From Rhizobiaceae bacterium MnEN-MB40S (lineage in GTDB: Bacteria > Pseudomonadota > Alphaproteobacteria > Rhizobiales > Rhizobiaceae): a stretch of DNA of 64,000 nucleotides. The stretch is taken from assembly GCA_024343425.1 (NCBI GenBank), contig BRLC01000014.1, forward strand, positions 186,001 through 250,000. Reading direction: 5' to 3'. The translations under genes and the position numbers were made by a program. The notes below the pieces were generated by a model, which saw only the letters and a program-made list of their open reading frames with translations, searched no databases and was not told the origin of the DNA. This document shows, one piece after another, positions 62,895-64,000 of this stretch (positions are counted from its first letter, which is position 1; every line of letters starts with the position of its first letter).

Positions 62895-62964
62895 GGCCTT
62901 GCGAGTCCCGCATTGTGTCCGGTAGCGGCCGGCGATTTCTCGCCGGCCGCGGTGTCAGGGGCTG

Positions 62965-64000
62965 CTAGTTGCAGCGCTCTTCTATGTTGTTTTCCTGCGC
63001 GTAAGCCGAAGAGTCCTCGGCAATCAGCGGATCGACGATATCGCGATCAGCCGAAATCCAGTCGGTGATGACCTTCCACTCACCGGCGCTCGCATCCCAT
63101 TGCTGGATCTTGCCGACGCCTGATCCGCCGTGGTTTTCACAGGACACCGCGAATTCCGGACCGAATTCCGGAAGACCGAGTTCCGTCATTTTGGCCGCAG
63201 TGATCTCCAGGGCCTCCATGCCATCGCGCATCATCGAAGCGTCGATCTGCTTGGTGTCGTGGATCTCCTGGGCCTTCTTGGCGGCCTCGACGGCGAGAAG
63301 CGCAGCATACATGCCGCGATTGTAGAGGACTTCCTTCGTATGGGTTCCGTCACCGGCCGACTTGCCAGCGTCGTAGACATATTTCTGAAGATCCGCGTAG
63401 ATCGGATAGTCGCCGCCTGGGTTGGCGAGAGCCAGCGCCTTGTAACCGTTGGCGCCGTCGCCGGCAGGCTCGACGTCGTTCTCGGATCCCGACCACCAGA
63501 TTCCGATGAAGCGATCCATCGGGAAACGGATATTGGCGGCTTCCTGGACGGCGACCGAGTTCATCACGCCCCAGCCCCACATCAAAACATAGTCAGGACG
63601 TTCGCGGCGAATCTGCAGCCACTGCGATTTCTGCTCCTGCCCCGGATGATCGACCGGGATCAGCATCAGCTCGAAACCGTGCTTCTTGGAAAGCTCCTCA
63701 AGGGTGCGGATCGGCTCCTTGCCGTAGGCGGAGTTGTGATAGACGAGCGCGATTTTCTTGCCGCTGAGATCGCCGCCTTCCTGATCCATGATGTGCTTGA
63801 CGGCGATCGATGCGCCGTCCCAATAGGTGGCCGGATAATTGAACACCCATTTGAACACCTTGCCGTTGGCGGCAGAGGTGCGGCCATAGCCCATGGAGTG
63901 CACCGGAATGCCGTCCGCGGTCGCCTTGGGGATGAGCTGGTAGGTGATGCCCGTGGACAACGGCTGATAGATCAGAGCGCCTTCGCCCTTGGTGGATTCA
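62965..64000 (-). CDS. Branched-chain amino acid-type ABC transporter substrate-binding protein (5' part beyond window)
   Basis: The open frame runs off the right edge, so only the C-terminal 345 residues or so are present; the ATG-like codon at 63960 is internal. Features match the LivK/periplasmic binding protein type I family: AVKHIMDQEGGDLSGKKIALVYHNSAYGKEP, DYVLMWGWGVMNSVAVQEAA and the end ISADRDIVDPLIAEDSSAYA. Cys residues near the end could form a disulphide. Substrate may be a branched-chain amino acid, amide or aromatic compound. Confidence 0.85.
   Translation of the reverse strand, partial: ESTKGEGALIYQPLSTGITYQLIPKATADGIPVHSMGYGRTSAANGKVFKWVFNYPATYWDGASIAVKHIMDQEGGDLSGKKIALVYHNSAYGKEPIRTLEELSKKHGFELMLIPVDHPGQEQKSQWLQIRRERPDYVLMWGWGVMNSVAVQEAANIRFPMDRFIGIWWSGSENDVEPAGDGANGYKALALANPGGDYPIYADLQKYVYDAGKSAGDGTHTKEVLYNRGMYAALLAVEAAKKAQEIHDTKQIDASMMRDGMEALEITAAKMTELGLPEFGPEFAVSCENHGGSGVGKIQQWDASAGEWKVITDWISADRDIVDPLIAEDSSAYAQENNIEERCN

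Overview
The window looks like a chromosomal segment of a moderately GC-rich alphaproteobacterium, most likely Hyphomicrobiales (Rhizobiales). The best marker is at the left edge: the tail of a zinc-type alcohol dehydrogenase overlaps an LpxXL-like acyltransferase, the end of the acpXL-lpxXL cluster that makes the very-long-chain acyl group of rhizobial lipid A. I see no rRNA, tRNA, CRISPR array, insertion sequence or phage gene.

Layout. (1) 1-1.9 kb: lipid A acyltransferase and a small L,D-transpeptidase. (2) 2.0-24 kb: a nearly complete cobalamin locus. A cobalamin riboswitch (about 21.1-21.4 kb, minus strand) leads cbtB-cbtA-cobU-cobW-cobN-cobO, then a DUF6732-like gene and cbiX-cobH-cobL-cobI-cbiG/cobJ-cobM, most genes overlapping by a few bases. 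cobA-cobB-cobC-cobD form a second minus-strand unit, cobK lies between them on the plus strand, and cobQ sits beyond a GGDEF gene. The gene before cobK looks like cbiD with most of its middle deleted in frame. (3) 24.4-26.5 kb: two exported envelope proteins. (4) 26.5-31 kb: NAD-dependent formate dehydrogenase (two genes). (5) 31.2-48.6 kb: a methylamine/betaine C1 region: ProX-like binding protein, betaine-homocysteine methyltransferase-like protein, Fe-S protein, non-pyrrolysine MttB-family methyltransferase, corrinoid protein, DUF1638 protein, small 'virulence factor'-like protein, MetF-like reductase, methyl-THF:corrinoid methyltransferase, RACo-type corrinoid activator, LysR and GlxA-type regulators, and a dimethylglycine dehydrogenase-like flavoprotein. 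(6) 48.8-55.4 kb: a polytopic membrane protein facing an operon with a HAD-UbiA fusion, a DprE1-like oxidase, an SMR-type transporter and a class III aminotransferase, resembling polyprenyl-phosphate-arabinose synthesis. (7) 55.6-62 kb: DUF924 gene and a leucine catabolic operon (TetR, isovaleryl-CoA dehydrogenase, methylcrotonyl-CoA carboxylase). (8) 62-64 kb: part of a branched-chain amino acid-type ABC transporter.

How it fits together (inference). A quaternary amine, perhaps glycine betaine, could be demethylated by the MttB protein onto the corrinoid protein; the methyl passes to tetrahydrofolate, is oxidised by the MetF-like enzyme, and ends as formate and then CO2 plus NADH through formate dehydrogenase. 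The flavoprotein would handle dimethylglycine. The adjacent cobalamin locus would supply the corrinoid. The most unusual pattern is that MttB, the methyl-THF methyltransferase, the activator and the betaine-homocysteine methyltransferase-like protein all carry Arg/Gly-rich basic tails, while the corrinoid protein they would have to meet has a strongly acidic N-terminus.
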